Shown: positions 8,133 through 16,480, numbered from the stretch's first letter. The stretch: 64,000 nucleotides of DNA from Domibacillus robiginosus (GCF_000966195.1 NZ_LAHL01000009.1:186001-250000), one strand, 5' to 3'. Made by a program: numbers and translations. Notes: a model not told the origin generated them from the sequence alone.

Positions 8133-9366
8133 AGTAAATCGGCATTGTATCTTCTGAAGCGGCTTCTAGCAGTTCTTTTACACGCTGCATAAATCGTCCA
8201 CATACGAGTCCATCAAGCACACGATGATCAAGTGACAGGCACAGATTGACCATATCCCGTACTGCAATCATGCCGTCAATAATGACCGGGCGTTTCACAA
8301 TGGATTCCACCTGTAAAATTGCTGCCTGCGGATAATTGATAATGCCCATTGACTGCACTGAACCAAAGGAGCCTGTGTTGTTTACCGTAAAGGTTCCTCC
8401 ACTGACATCCTCTGTTGTAAGCGTGCCGTTACGCGCTTTTTTCGCCAGGTTATTCACATCTCTTGCAATGCCTTTGACTGATTTTTCATCCGCATGCTTG
8501 ACAACCGGCACAAACAGTTTGTCTTCCGCTGCAACCGCGATTGAGATATTAATATCCCTTTTGCGTACAATATGGTCACCCGCCCACATGGCGTTTATTT
8601 CTGGAAACTCTTTTAACGCACGCGCTACAGCTTTAACAAAAAATGCGAAATACGTAAGATTGTATCCTTCTGCTTCCCTGAATGACGTTTTGATCGAATC
8701 ACGATAGTGCACCAGCTGGGTAACGTCTACTTCTACCATCATCCAGGCATGCGGTACTTCCTGCTTTGTTTTTACCATGTTGGCCGCAACGGTTTGTTTA
8801 ATGCCATCAATTGGCACAATCGTATCACCTTTTTGCGGTTCAATCGCTTTTTTACCTTGTGTCGCGACTGTCACAGGAGCTGTACGGTCCGCTGTCTGCA
8901 CTTGATGGTTTGCACCAGCGTCGATTACTGCCTGCACATCTTTACGCGTAATGCGGCCGCCTTTCCCGCTTCCTTTTATACCTTTTAAATCGATATTGTA
9001 AAGCTGCGAAAGTTTCAATACAGCCGGCGAATACCGGCCGCTTTGGTCAGCGCCTGATAAAATGGCTTTATTAGTCTTTACAGCTGTTTCTACTTTCTCT
9101 TGTTTGTCCGGCGCTTTTACAGCTGCCTCTGTTTCGATCGTACAGATCACTTCGCCAACAGCCATTTTTTCATCTTCTTTTGCTCTGATTTCGTTAATGA
9201 CTCCGGCAAAAGAAGACGGAATATCAGCTGTTACTTTGTCGGTCAGCACTTCAGCGATCGGATCGTATTTATTCACATAATCTCCCGGTGCAACGAGCCA
9301 TTTGGTAATGGTTCCTTCTGTTACACTTTCGCCGAGCTTAGGCATTTTCATTTCTTCAATTGCCAT
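8131..9366 (-). CDS. bkdB: Branched-chain 2-oxoacid dehydrogenase E2 (dihydrolipoyl acyltransferase)
   Basis: Core acyltransferase of the branched-chain 2-oxoacid dehydrogenase complex, 411 aa. Domains in order: lipoyl domain 1-78 with lipoyl-lysine 44 in VLTDKVTADIP; E3-binding domain about 110-150 (YSPAVLKLSQLYNIDLKGIKG, split here only by length); catalytic domain from about 190 ending in the LDHRVLDG active-site motif (His and Asp). ATG 9366 follows GAGGAGGCG. It is last in lpdV-bkdAA-bkdAB-bkdB and ends at the terminator at 8098-8132. Lipoylation would depend on LipM, also in this window. Confidence 0.95.
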   Translation of the reverse strand: MAIEEMKMPKLGESVTEGTITKWLVAPGDYVNKYDPIAEVLTDKVTADIPSSFAGVINEIRAKEDEKMAVGEVICTIETEAAVKAPDKQEKVETAVKTNKAILSGADQSGRYSPAVLKLSQLYNIDLKGIKGSGKGGRITRKDVQAVIDAGANHQVQTADRTAPVTVATQGKKAIEPQKGDTIVPIDGIKQTVAANMVKTKQEVPHAWMMVEVDVTQLVHYRDSIKTSFREAEGYNLTYFAFFVKAVARALKEFPEINAMWAGDHIVRKRDINISIAVAAEDKLFVPVVKHADEKSVKGIARDVNNLAKKARNGTLTTEDVSGGTFTVNNTGSFGSVQSMGIINYPQAAILQVESIVKRPVIIDGMIAVRDMVNLCLSLDHRVLDGLVCGRFMQRVKELLEAASEDTMPIY

Positions 9367-9386
9367 GCTGCGCCTCCTCTTTTTTA

Positions 9387-10370
9387 TTAAAATTCAGCGA
9401 GATCACGCATTGCTTTCTCTACTTTTTGGGGATTAACTAAAAAGTGCTTTTCTAAAGGTGCTGCATAGGGCGTTGCCGGTACTTCCGGCCCTGCCAGACG
9501 TTCAATGGGCGCATCTAGATCAAACAAACAATGCTCGGCGATAATGGCGGCTACCTCGCTGATTACACTGCCTTCTTTGTTGTCTTCTGTGATCAACAGC
9601 ACTTTTCCTGTTTTAGACGCGGATTGAATAATCGTTTCTTGATCAAGCGGATAAACCGTCCGAAGATCAACTACTTCTGCGCTGATCCCTTCTCCTGCTA
9701 ATTTTTCAGCGGCCTGCAGAGCATAATGAACACAAAGACCATACGTGATTACCGTAATGTCTTCTCCTTTACGCTTTACATCCGCTTTGCCGATAGGGAG
9801 TACATAATCATCGTCCGGTACTTCTCCTTTGATGGAGCGATATGCTTTTTTATGCTCAAAGAACAATACGGGATCTTCATCGCGAATAGCCGCTTTTAGG
9901 AGTCCTTTTGCATCATATGGTGTAGAGGGGATCACAATTTTCAGACCCGGCTGGTTCGCAAAAATGGCTTCTACTGACTGGGAGTGATAAAGCCCTCCCT
10001 GAATACCGGCTCCATATGGCGCACGAACGACAACCGGGCAATGCCAGTCGTTGTTTGAACGGTACCGGATGCGCGCTGCTTCAGAGATGATTTGGTTTAC
10101 AGCCGGCATAATAAAATCGGCAAACTGCATTTCAGCAATTGGGCGTTTCCCAACCATGGCTGCCCCAATCGCTACACCGGCAATCGCTGATTCTGCAAGA
10201 GGTGTATCAAGCACCCGGTCTTCTCCAAACTGCTCATAAAGGCCGGCAGTCGCTTTGAAAACACCGCCTTTTTTGCCGACGTCTTCACCGAGGATAAATA
10301 CATTCGGATCGCGTTCCATTTCTTCGCGCATGGCCATGGTCACTGCTTCGATATACGAAATAACAGCCAT
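9387..10370 (-). CDS. bkdAB: Branched-chain 2-oxoacid dehydrogenase E1 beta
   Basis: Beta subunit of the thiamine-diphosphate E1, 327 aa, full length. Typical transketolase-like segments are MREEMERDPNVFILGEDVG, DTPLAESAIAGVAIGAA, EMQFADFIMPAVNQI and the C-terminal AGPEVPATPYAAPLEKHFL. Its ATG shares one base with the bkdAA stop (TAATG), with GGGAGG just upstream, so the two E1 chains are translated together. It acts on 2-oxoisovalerate, 3-methyl-2-oxovalerate and 4-methyl-2-oxopentanoate by family knowledge. Confidence 0.95.
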   Translation of the reverse strand: MAVISYIEAVTMAMREEMERDPNVFILGEDVGKKGGVFKATAGLYEQFGEDRVLDTPLAESAIAGVAIGAAMVGKRPIAEMQFADFIMPAVNQIISEAARIRYRSNNDWHCPVVVRAPYGAGIQGGLYHSQSVEAIFANQPGLKIVIPSTPYDAKGLLKAAIRDEDPVLFFEHKKAYRSIKGEVPDDDYVLPIGKADVKRKGEDITVITYGLCVHYALQAAEKLAGEGISAEVVDLRTVYPLDQETIIQSASKTGKVLLITEDNKEGSVISEVAAIIAEHCLFDLDAPIERLAGPEVPATPYAAPLEKHFLVNPQKVEKAMRDLAEF

Positions 10371-11377
10371 TATTTTCCTCCCTCGCTTTCTTCTTCGGCG
10401 TAAACAAATTGAAGAACCGATTCTGGGCTTGCAAAAGGAGCTTCTTCCGCATACTCCGTTGCATCGTTAATCACCGAAGCAATTTCTTTTTCAAGCTGCT
10501 CTTCACGCTCATCTGTGAGGAGACCGGCTTCTTTTACGTATAGCCGGAAAGAGTGAAGCGGATCTTCTTTTTTCGCACCCTCTACTTCTTCTGCTGTCCG
10601 GTACGAACGATCATCATCATCAGATGTGTGCGGCGTCAGACGATATGTGAGTGTTTCGATTAACGTCGGCCCTTCACCGCGCCGCGCACGGTCAGCGGCT
10701 TCTTTTACGCACTTGTACACTTCGATCGGATCATTTCCGTCAATTGTATAGCCCGGCATCCCGTACCCTGCTGCCCGGTCCGATACACGGGCTGCAATTT
10801 GCTTATTTAACGGTACAGAAATCGCATATTGATTGTTTTCACACATAAAAATAACCGGCAGCTTATGCACGCCCGCAAAGTTTGCTCCTTCATGAAAATC
10901 ACCCTGGTTGGAGGAACCCTCTCCAAAAGTCACAAATGCTACCGTCGATTTCCGGTCCATTTTCGCCGCAAGCGCAATGCCGACAGCGTGAGGAACCTGA
11001 GTGGTCACCGGAGACGATCCTGTTACAATACGGTTTTTCCGCTGTCCAAAGTGCCCGGGCAGCTGGCGCCCTCCCGAGTTTGGATCTTCGGCTTTTGCAA
11101 ACGCAGAAAGCATTAATTCACGCACCGTCATGCCAAAAGCAAGCACAACGCCGTAGTCACGGTAATAGGGTAATATGTAGTCTTCTTTTCTGTTTAGCGC
11201 GTAAGCAGCGCCGACCTGCGCTGCTTCCTGGCCCTGTCCGGATACAACAAATGGGATTTTTCCTGACCGGTTTAAAAGCCACATTCTTTCATCCAAACGA
11301 CGTGTAAGAAGCATTGTTTCATACATGCTGATGACGTCTTGATCAGTTAATCCTGCTTGTTTATGTTTAGATTTCAT
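10370..11377 (-). CDS. bkdAA: Branched-chain 2-oxoacid dehydrogenase E1 alpha
   Basis: Alpha subunit of E1, 335 aa from the preferred start. It has the ThDP-binding signature GEGSSNQGDFHEGANFAGV with downstream NNQYAIS, and the phosphorylation-loop-like segment YRLTPHTSDDD. The ATG at 11377 is chosen because AAAGGAGCG lies immediately upstream; an in-frame TTG at 11395 would make that ribosome site coding and overlap the lpdV stop. It lies 14 nt after lpdV and overlaps bkdAB by one base. Confidence 0.94.
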   Translation of the reverse strand: MKSKHKQAGLTDQDVISMYETMLLTRRLDERMWLLNRSGKIPFVVSGQGQEAAQVGAAYALNRKEDYILPYYRDYGVVLAFGMTVRELMLSAFAKAEDPNSGGRQLPGHFGQRKNRIVTGSSPVTTQVPHAVGIALAAKMDRKSTVAFVTFGEGSSNQGDFHEGANFAGVHKLPVIFMCENNQYAISVPLNKQIAARVSDRAAGYGMPGYTIDGNDPIEVYKCVKEAADRARRGEGPTLIETLTYRLTPHTSDDDDRSYRTAEEVEGAKKEDPLHSFRLYVKEAGLLTDEREEQLEKEIASVINDATEYAEEAPFASPESVLQFVYAEEESEGGK

Positions 11378-11391
11378 TTTCTTCGCTCCTT

Positions 11392-12807
11392 TCAAAAGTG
11401 AATCGCTTTGCCGTCCAGCATTAAAGCGGCCTCGCCCATCGCTTCTGATAAAGAAGGATGCGGGTGAATCGCTTTGCCAAGCTCCCAGCCGGATGCATCA
11501 AGCAGCTGAGCCAGTGCAGCTTCTGAGATAAGCTCTGTTGCATGAGGTCCAATTACATGAACTCCTAGTATATCATCCGTTTTCGCATCTGCCACTACTT
11601 TTACGAATCCTTCTGTTTCACCGTACACAAGAGCTTTTCCATTCGCTTGAAACGGAAATGTACCTGTTTTTACTTCTATTCTTTTAAGAGCAGCCTGCTC
11701 TTCCGTCATGCCAATACTGGCCGCTTCTGGATGTGAATAAATACAGCGTGGAACAGCGGTGTAGTCAACGGGGTCTACTGCTTTTCCTGCCATATGTTCA
11801 ACAGCTGTAATGCCTTCATAGGAAGCGACATGTGCAAGCTGCAATCCACCTATCACATCACCCACGGCATAGATGTGTGATTCACCAGTCTGCATCCATT
11901 CATTCACTTGAATTACACCATTTTCAACTTTAATTTCTGTATTTTCAAGACCAAGCTGTTCAGTGTTCGCTGTACGCCCGGCAGCAACAAGGATTTTCTC
12001 TGCTGAAAAGGTCTCGCCTGCTTCTGTTTGAATTGAAGCGGTACCTGACTTCTTTTGAAGTGAATCTGCTTTGACTTTTGCGTTTACAACGATTTGAACG
12101 CCTCTTTTAGAAAGCTGACGCGCCATTTCGGCCGAAACCGCTTCGTCTTCAAGCGGCAAAATACGGTCACTGTATTCAAGAACCGTCACTTTACTGCCGA
12201 AATCTACAAGCATTGATGCCCATTCGATCCCAATTACACCGCCGCCTACAATCATAATGGATGTGGGAATCTGTTTCATCTCAAGTGCTTCGTTTGAGGA
12301 TAAAATCATATCGCCATCCGGCTCAAGACCTGGCAGGTGCTTTGGACGTGAACCTGTGGCAATCAACACATTTCGTGGTACGAGCATGGCATTTTCTGTC
12401 CCGTCATTCATTTCTACAGAAATCGTTCCAGCCATCGGTGAAAATAGAGATGGACCAAGCAGGCGTCCTGTCCCTTCATATACATCAATTTTGCCCCTTT
12501 TCAGAAGCGACTGTACGCCGTTATATAATATATGTACAATTTCTTCTTTTCTTTCCTGTACGCGTCCAAAATGAAGCATCGGGCTGCCAGCTTCTACACC
12601 GAATACAGCGGCTTCTTTTACGGTGCGCTGTACATCTGCACTTCTCAGCAGCGCTTTTGTTGGGATGCAGCCTTTATGCAGGCAGGTTCCTCCTACTTTT
12701 GCTCTTTCAACCAGCGCTGTTTTTAGTCCAAGCTGTGCCGCGCGAAGGGCTGCTGTGTAGCCTCCGGTTCCTCCACCTAAAATGACAAGATCGTATGTTG
12801 CTGCCAT
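11392..12807 (-). CDS. lpdV: Dihydrolipoyl dehydrogenase (E3) of the branched-chain complex
   Basis: FAD enzyme of 471 aa that re-oxidises dihydrolipoyl-E2 with NAD+. N-terminal FAD motif is YDLVILGGGTGGYTAALRAA. The redox disulfide is GGTCLHKGCIPTKALL. The NAD-binding motif is IVGGGVIGIEWASM and the C-terminal active-site base lies in AIHPHPSLSEA. ATG 12807 follows GAAGGAGCG; the ORF is open for 17 more codons upstream, but these overlap the promoter region. First gene of the bkd operon here, with a SigA-type promoter directly in front. In B. subtilis ptb-bcd-buk precede it; they are absent here. Confidence 0.95.
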   Translation of the reverse strand: MAATYDLVILGGGTGGYTAALRAAQLGLKTALVERAKVGGTCLHKGCIPTKALLRSADVQRTVKEAAVFGVEAGSPMLHFGRVQERKEEIVHILYNGVQSLLKRGKIDVYEGTGRLLGPSLFSPMAGTISVEMNDGTENAMLVPRNVLIATGSRPKHLPGLEPDGDMILSSNEALEMKQIPTSIMIVGGGVIGIEWASMLVDFGSKVTVLEYSDRILPLEDEAVSAEMARQLSKRGVQIVVNAKVKADSLQKKSGTASIQTEAGETFSAEKILVAAGRTANTEQLGLENTEIKVENGVIQVNEWMQTGESHIYAVGDVIGGLQLAHVASYEGITAVEHMAGKAVDPVDYTAVPRCIYSHPEAASIGMTEEQAALKRIEVKTGTFPFQANGKALVYGETEGFVKVVADAKTDDILGVHVIGPHATELISEAALAQLLDASGWELGKAIHPHPSLSEAMGEAALMLDGKAIHF

Positions 12808-12840
12808 ATGCTTTCGCTCCTTCTTTATAATTCCTTTATC

Positions 12841-12869
12841 ATTGTATACGGTTTTCAAAACTATGTCAT
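12841..12869 (-). promoter_or_regulatory. SigA-type promoter of the bkd operon
   Basis: On the minus strand ATGACA (12869-12864), a 17-nt spacer and TACAAT (12846-12841). No SigL -24/-12 element (TGGCAC-N5-TTGC) is visible, unlike the BkdR/SigL-driven operon known from B. subtilis. Confidence 0.6.
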
Positions 12870-12915
12870 GTAATAAGAAAAATTTTATTTGTTTTTTTCA
12901 TTCTATCACCTCTTC

Positions 12916-12943
12916 TTGACAAATAAAGCGTTTACGCTATGAT
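12916..12943 (+). promoter_or_regulatory. SigA-type promoter of the DUF2627 gene
   Basis: Perfect TTGACA (12916-12921), a 16-nt spacer and TATGAT (12938-12943). The ATG at 12976 follows with GAAGGG nearby. Divergent from the bkd promoter. Confidence 0.65.
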
Positions 12944-12975
12944 GTGGGAAGAATAGTTTGAAAGAAGGGAAATAA

Positions 12976-13215
12976 ATGATCCGGATTGTCGCGCTGCTTG
13001 TTCTGGTAATTCCTGGTTTTTTAGCTGGTGTCGGTATTAAATTGATGCGGGACATGCTTTTTGGCATTTTACAGCCGCCCTTTCCCGTTTTGTGGGTGCA
13101 ATTTTTCGCCGGTTTACTTCTCTTTGTAGGCGGCCTCGGATTTGTGGCCGGATTTATCTTTAGACGGGATCGCAAACAAAACAAGGTACAGACGAAATTC
13201 CAGGCAAAAAAATAA
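12976..13215 (+). CDS. yqzF: DUF2627 small membrane protein (YqzF-like)
   Basis: Protein of 79 aa with two hydrophobic helices, IVALLVLVIPGFLAGVGIKL and FFAGLLLFVGGLGFVAGFIF. They are joined by a short loop with PPFP and followed by a basic tail rich in Arg, Lys and Gln. The pattern and the position next to the bkd operon fit DUF2627, represented in B. subtilis by YqzF as far as I remember. ATG 12976 has GAAGGGA upstream. Function unknown; a membrane location is clear. Confidence 0.75.
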   Translation: MIRIVALLVLVIPGFLAGVGIKLMRDMLFGILQPPFPVLWVQFFAGLLLFVGGLGFVAGFIFRRDRKQNKVQTKFQAKK

Positions 13216-13217
13216 AA

Positions 13218-13246
13218 GCAGTCCCTCTGCAAGGGATTGCTTATTG
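13218..13246 (+). terminator. Terminator after the DUF2627 gene
   Basis: GCAGTCCCT and AGGGATTGC form a 9-bp stem with one G-U pair and a CTGCA loop, followed by the weak T-run TTATTGCTT. Confidence 0.5.
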
Positions 13247-13298
13247 CTTACTAAAATCCTCTCTTTGTCCAAGTGTTAAGATTTATACAAAAGCAAGA

Positions 13299-13327
13299 AA
13301 AACTACACTCATAAAGAGTGCAGTTTT
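13299..13327 (-). terminator. Terminator downstream of the DnaD-like remnant
   Basis: On the minus strand AAAACTGCACTC pairs with GAGTGTAGTTTT (one G-U) and continues into TTTTTCTTG. Confidence 0.65.
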
Positions 13328-13339
13328 AATGGAGGACAC

Positions 13340-13804
13340 TTACTTCTGTTCTTGAAAACAACCTTCCTGCTTCGCTAATTTGAACGCTTCTTCTGCTGTT
13401 TGAACACGGAGCCTGTTCCAGCGGGCGGCTATTTTATAAACGTCCTTATAATCTATTTGTTTACTCATTTTGCATTTTACACAGTACAAAAGAACGTTTT
13501 TTACTTCGTCGGGCAAGCGGTACAATCGCAGCTTTCCAATAGCTCGCAGGTCCGTTCCTACAACTTTTCCGCCAGATAGGTCTTGAAGCAATTGACTTGC
13601 GCTTACTTCTTTAACGTATTCTATTACTTTGCGTTCGTTTTCTGTCATTCGGCTGCATAACTCCTTTTGTGAAATACTGAAGGTTCTAACGGTCAGCGTC
13701 TGTTTTATTGGCAAATTGTTATTCAGCCAAACAAGCCGGAGCTGTTCCGTAAAATATTGCAGCCTTTTGATTAGGAGCGAATGGAGAGATAAGTAAGCGA
13801 TGCT
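13340..13804 (-). pseudogene. DnaD/DnaB C-terminal domain fragment (5'-truncated remnant)
   Basis: The frame is open from 13804 to the stop at 13340 but has no ATG with a usable ribosome site. The best starts are TTG 13714 and ATG 13648 (AAAAGGAG 13 nt upstream). Toward the C-terminus LPDEVKNVLLYCVKCKM and AARWNRLRVQTAEEAFKLAK match the DnaD-fold helicase-loader domain of DnaB/DnaD (PF07261), whose hallmark is a W-x-R-x-x-V-x-T-x-E-E-A helix. Normal loaders are 230-470 aa; here only about 100 recognisable residues remain. It may be a remnant of a phage or duplicate loader, or a small expressed derivative. It has a good terminator. Confidence 0.55.
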
Positions 13805-14250
13805 TCATGTCCTCCAATAAGCATTTGACAGCTTTGGTCATTTTTTATCCATCAAATCGGCTTGTACCTGTGTACCGGCTTGTTTGACGCTATCTGACCG
13901 AAAGCTCCATACACATCTATTTCCGTAATGGGCCCTTTTTAAACACATCTATGACATGAACGAATTCCGCTTATCTGCTTCTGTTTTCCATTATTATTTT
14001 TATATAATTATTATTTGAATTTTGCATATTGTGAAATGTTAATAAAAGTATCCCCTTAAAAAGGAAATGCTCAGACTGTAGACACCATGTATTTTTTTCT
14101 GCTTTTATCGCTTTTTTACAATAAAAAGGCCAGCGAATAAAAAAGTTCGCGCCCTTCTCTTGAATAACTGTTTTATTTTTATCTTTTTTGGATAGTTCTT
14201 TCTTTGCCCGTCAAAAATAAGGAATAAACAAGATAAAAGGAGCTGGGACG
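13805..14250. other. Intergenic stretch without recognisable genes
   Basis: AT-rich, about 445 nt. On the minus strand there are short open stretches, including an ORF of about 40 codons starting MTKAVKCLLED that overlaps the remnant in another frame, but none has a convincing ribosome site or family signature. The last 20 nt hold AAAAGGAGC, the ribosome site for the gene at 14251. It looks like decayed sequence next to the DnaD fragment. Confidence 0.5.
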
Positions 14251-14844
14251 ATGGCGGGAAAACGCAGTAAAGGGCTTGGAGTAAACAGCGATAAATTACT
14301 GATATATATGCTGTATGCCGTTGTTTTTATTGTCATCCTGCAGCACATCGAGGTGTTTATTGGCTATGCGATACTCGTCGCTCTTTTAGCGATACCATTC
14401 CTCTTGCTGCGCTGGTATACAAAAAGGGAGAAAAATCAGCAAGTACTTCAGGCAGGATTAAACGAAATTGACCGTATGGATAGCATTCAATTCGGACAAT
14501 ATGTGGGAGCCTTGTTTGAAAGCAAAGGGTATTCTGTCGAATACACCGCGAAATCAGCCGAGTACGGTGCGGATTTACTTTTACATAAAGGAGCCTACAG
14601 TATCGCAGTGCAGGCAACACAATACAATAGCCCGGTAGGTGTGAAGGCTGTACAGGAAGCCAGCAGCGGCAAAGAGTTCTATAAAGCGAATGAAGCCTGG
14701 GCTGTAACCAATCATACATTTACGAAGCATGCATGCAGCTATGCAGAAAAACTTGATGTAAAACTAATCGACCGCAATGATTTGATCCATTTTGCTTCTG
14801 AAACCAAAGTTATAGCCAAACCACAAGAAACCCGGCCAACATAA
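14251..14844 (+). CDS. Membrane-anchored Mrr-like restriction-endonuclease-fold protein, catalytic Lys missing
   Basis: Protein of 197 aa. Residues 14-55 hold two adjacent hydrophobic helices. Residues about 75-185 have the Mrr_cat/PD-(D/E)xK fold pattern: FGQYVGALFESKGYSVEYT, then YGADLLLHKG with the conserved Asp, AVQATQY where the family has Q-x-K, and VKAVQEASSGKEFYKANEAWAVTNHTF. The Q-x-K lysine is replaced by Thr (VQAT), so nuclease activity is doubtful. ATG 14251 follows AAAGGAG. It is a single gene with its own terminator. Possible role: a non-catalytic DNA-binding or sensor protein at the membrane; this is inference. Confidence 0.75.
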   Translation: MAGKRSKGLGVNSDKLLIYMLYAVVFIVILQHIEVFIGYAILVALLAIPFLLLRWYTKREKNQQVLQAGLNEIDRMDSIQFGQYVGALFESKGYSVEYTAKSAEYGADLLLHKGAYSIAVQATQYNSPVGVKAVQEASSGKEFYKANEAWAVTNHTFTKHACSYAEKLDVKLIDRNDLIHFASETKVIAKPQETRPT

Positions 14845-14927
14845 CGACAAGAATTCGAGTTCACCGACACAAGGAGTGCTTCTCGTACAGATAAAAGGCG
14901 TCCTGTTCTTTCTTATGCTGGGAATTG

Positions 14928-14968
14928 AAAAGGTGCTATGTTTTCAAAACAGAAAAAAAGCACCTTTT
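14928..14968. terminator. Bidirectional hairpin between the Mrr-like gene and the 74-aa gene
   Basis: AAAAGGTGCT (14928-14937) pairs with AGCACCTTTT (14959-14968). Inside the loop GTTTT and AAAAC can form a second small stem. T-runs flank both sides, fitting the two convergent genes. Confidence 0.6.
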
Positions 14969-14999
14969 CTATGGCGCCCAATGAGTGCAATTCATCCCT

Positions 15000-15224
15000 T
15001 TAACTTTTTAAAAGCGATGCTATAGCTGGATGTTCTTCTAATTGCTGCTGCCTTTGTTCCGGCTGTCCCCCTTTATATACCCAGCTATTATCTTCTTTTT
15101 CCCATGTTTCAAGGTAAATTTCATAAGGCTCATAAAGTTTGTTACTTTCTTTTCTGAAGCCGGCTTTTGCTGTTATTTTATCGTGAGAATCGTTTAATTT
15201 GGACCAGTATATCCTTTTCAGCAT
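15000..15224 (-). CDS. Unknown 74-aa cytoplasmic protein
   Basis: I do not recognise this protein. It begins MLKRIYWSKLNDS, is charged and polar, has aromatic-rich YEPYEIYLETWEKEDNSW in the middle and ends in a Gln-rich stretch (PEQRQQQLEEHP). There is no signal peptide, membrane helix or cysteine. ATG 15224 has GAGGCGAGGGG about four nt upstream. It stands alone between the Mrr-like gene and spo0A. Probably a lineage-restricted gene; confidence that it is coding rests on the ribosome site and unbiased frame. Confidence 0.55.
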   Translation of the reverse strand: MLKRIYWSKLNDSHDKITAKAGFRKESNKLYEPYEIYLETWEKEDNSWVYKGGQPEQRQQQLEEHPAIASLLKS

Positions 15225-15490
15225 GACCCCTCGCCTCTTTTCGTTCCCAGTATTTTAGTGAGCTTTTTTCGAACCTCTGTTTATCCTAAATTTATGTTTT
15301 TATTTTGAACTAATACCCATCTGCCTTAAAACCAGCTTGATTTTTTTGCAAAGCCGCCTATCATCGATGAATACTAGTATATGAGGGAGAGTATTGAGAT
15401 AAGCGAAAAGGGCTTTAACGATGTTTATTTTTCCTGCTTCATAATAGGAAAAACTGGTTTATGCCGATTTGAAAATTCATTTACATGAAA
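15225..15490. other. Intergenic region upstream of the 74-aa gene
   Basis: AT-rich, about 265 nt, between the 74-aa gene and the spo0A terminator. It contains a 35-codon plus-strand ORF at 15380 (MRESIEISEKG) without a ribosome site. No clear promoter or RNA structure seen. Confidence 0.4.
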
Positions 15491-15526
15491 CAAAAAAGCG
15501 CCCTCTTTTTAAAGTAGAGGTACGCT
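15491..15526 (-). terminator. Terminator of spo0A
   Basis: On the minus strand AAGCG-ta-CCTCT pairs with AGAGG-gc-GCTT, then TTTTTG. The stem has a two-base internal mismatch. Confidence 0.6.
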
Positions 15527-15610
15527 TACATAGCCAGGAAGCTGGCTTTATCTTTTATTTGCTCCAGCGGTTCATCTTTAAAATGATTTAAAGCCGCATC
15601 ATTCTGGCTT

Positions 15611-16387
15611 TCAAGAAGCCATGTATTCGATACGAAGCTTATCCGCCACCATGGCGATGAATTCTGAATTGGTTGGCTTGGCTTTTGACACTGATACCGT
15701 GTACCCGAAAAGGGCAGCAATCGATTCCATATTGCCGCGGCTCCAGGCCACTTCAATTGCATGGCGGATCGCTCTTTCTACTCGGCTCGGTGTTGTGTTG
15801 TATTTCCGGGCAATTTCCGGATAAAGTACTTTTGTGATTGAGCCAAGCAGTTCAATGTCATTAAATACCATTGTAATTGCTTCGCGCAAATACAAATAGC
15901 CTTTGATGTGAGCTGGTACACCAATTTCATGAATAACAGCCGTAATACTGGCATCAATGTTTTTCTTTTGCTTTTTCGGTTCTTCTTTACGTTCCACATG
16001 GCGCATTGGCTGTTCTGCACCCGCTACCTGCCGGATCTGACTGATCAAGCTTTCCATATCAAACGGCTTGAGCATAAAATAGGAAGCCCCTAGATCAACC
16101 GCTTTTTTTGTGACATCTTCCTGGCCAAATGCAGTCAGCATAATAACATGGGGCTGCTTTTGGCCGCTTGTACGCAGGCGCTCCAGTACAGCCAGCCCAT
16201 CCATATGCGGCATAATAATATCCAAAATTAACACGTCTGCTTCTGTTTCCGGCAGCATGCCGAGGCACTCCTGCCCATTAAATGCTGTTCCTGCAACTGT
16301 CATATCTTCCTGGCTTGTTATCACTTCTTCAAGCAGCTGTACAAGCTGCCGATTATCGTCCGCAATTGCTACTTTTATTTTACTCAA
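15611..16387 (-). CDS. spo0A: Sporulation master response regulator Spo0A
   Basis: Response regulator of 258 aa that, once phosphorylated by the phosphorelay, switches on sporulation and represses abrB. Receiver domain 1-120: acidic pocket Asp10/Asp11, phospho-acceptor Asp56 in [12 protein letters not shown], conserved Thr in MLTAF and Lys in LKPFD. The C-terminal effector domain, about 145-258, has the near-invariant Spo0A DNA-recognition region ([22 protein letters not shown], in part). The start is TTG 16387 behind GGAGG, a non-ATG start as in other Bacillus spo0A genes. Upstream are a SigH-like promoter and 0A boxes, suggesting the usual autoregulation. Confidence 0.98.
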   Translation of the reverse strand: MSKIKVAIADDNRQLVQLLEEVITSQEDMTVAGTAFNGQECLGMLPETEADVLILDIIMPHMDGLAVLERLRTSGQKQPHVIMLTAFGQEDVTKKAVDLGASYFMLKPFDMESLISQIRQVAGAEQPMRHVERKEEPKKQKKNIDASITAVIHEIGVPAHIKGYLYLREAITMVFNDIELLGSITKVLYPEIARKYNTTPSRVERAIRHAIEVAWSRGNMESIAALFGYTVSVSKAKPTNSEFIAMVADKLRIEYMAS

Positions 16388-16451
16388 ATCATTTCCTCCT
16401 CACTTCTCAATCCTTAAGGCGATGCTTCATCTATAAGGTTATTCTAAAGGT

Positions 16452-16480
16452 TTTTTCGACAAAGCGAAATGGATTCCTTT
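16452..16480 (-). promoter_or_regulatory. SigH-like Ps promoter of spo0A with overlapping 0A box
   Basis: On the minus strand AAAGGAATC (16480-16472), an 11-nt spacer and GTCGAAAAA (16460-16452) match the SigH consensus RNAGGAWWW-N11/12-RNNGAATWW with one mismatch in each element. A perfect 0A box TGTCGAA (16461-16455) overlaps the -10 element. Confidence 0.55.

Noticed and set aside
12847-12870. CodY-box-like sequence in the lpdV promoter
   Set aside because: TTTTGAAAA is palindromic but lacks the C and the spacing of AATTTTCNGAAAATT. Too many mismatches.
12906-13232. 108-codon minus-strand ORF opposite the DUF2627 gene
   Set aside because: It covers the promoter and coding region of the DUF2627 gene on the other strand. 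Composition is that of a reverse-frame shadow.
15526-15824. ORFs inside spo0A on both strands
   Set aside because: spo0A has all expected residues and length. These frames are shadows of its codons.
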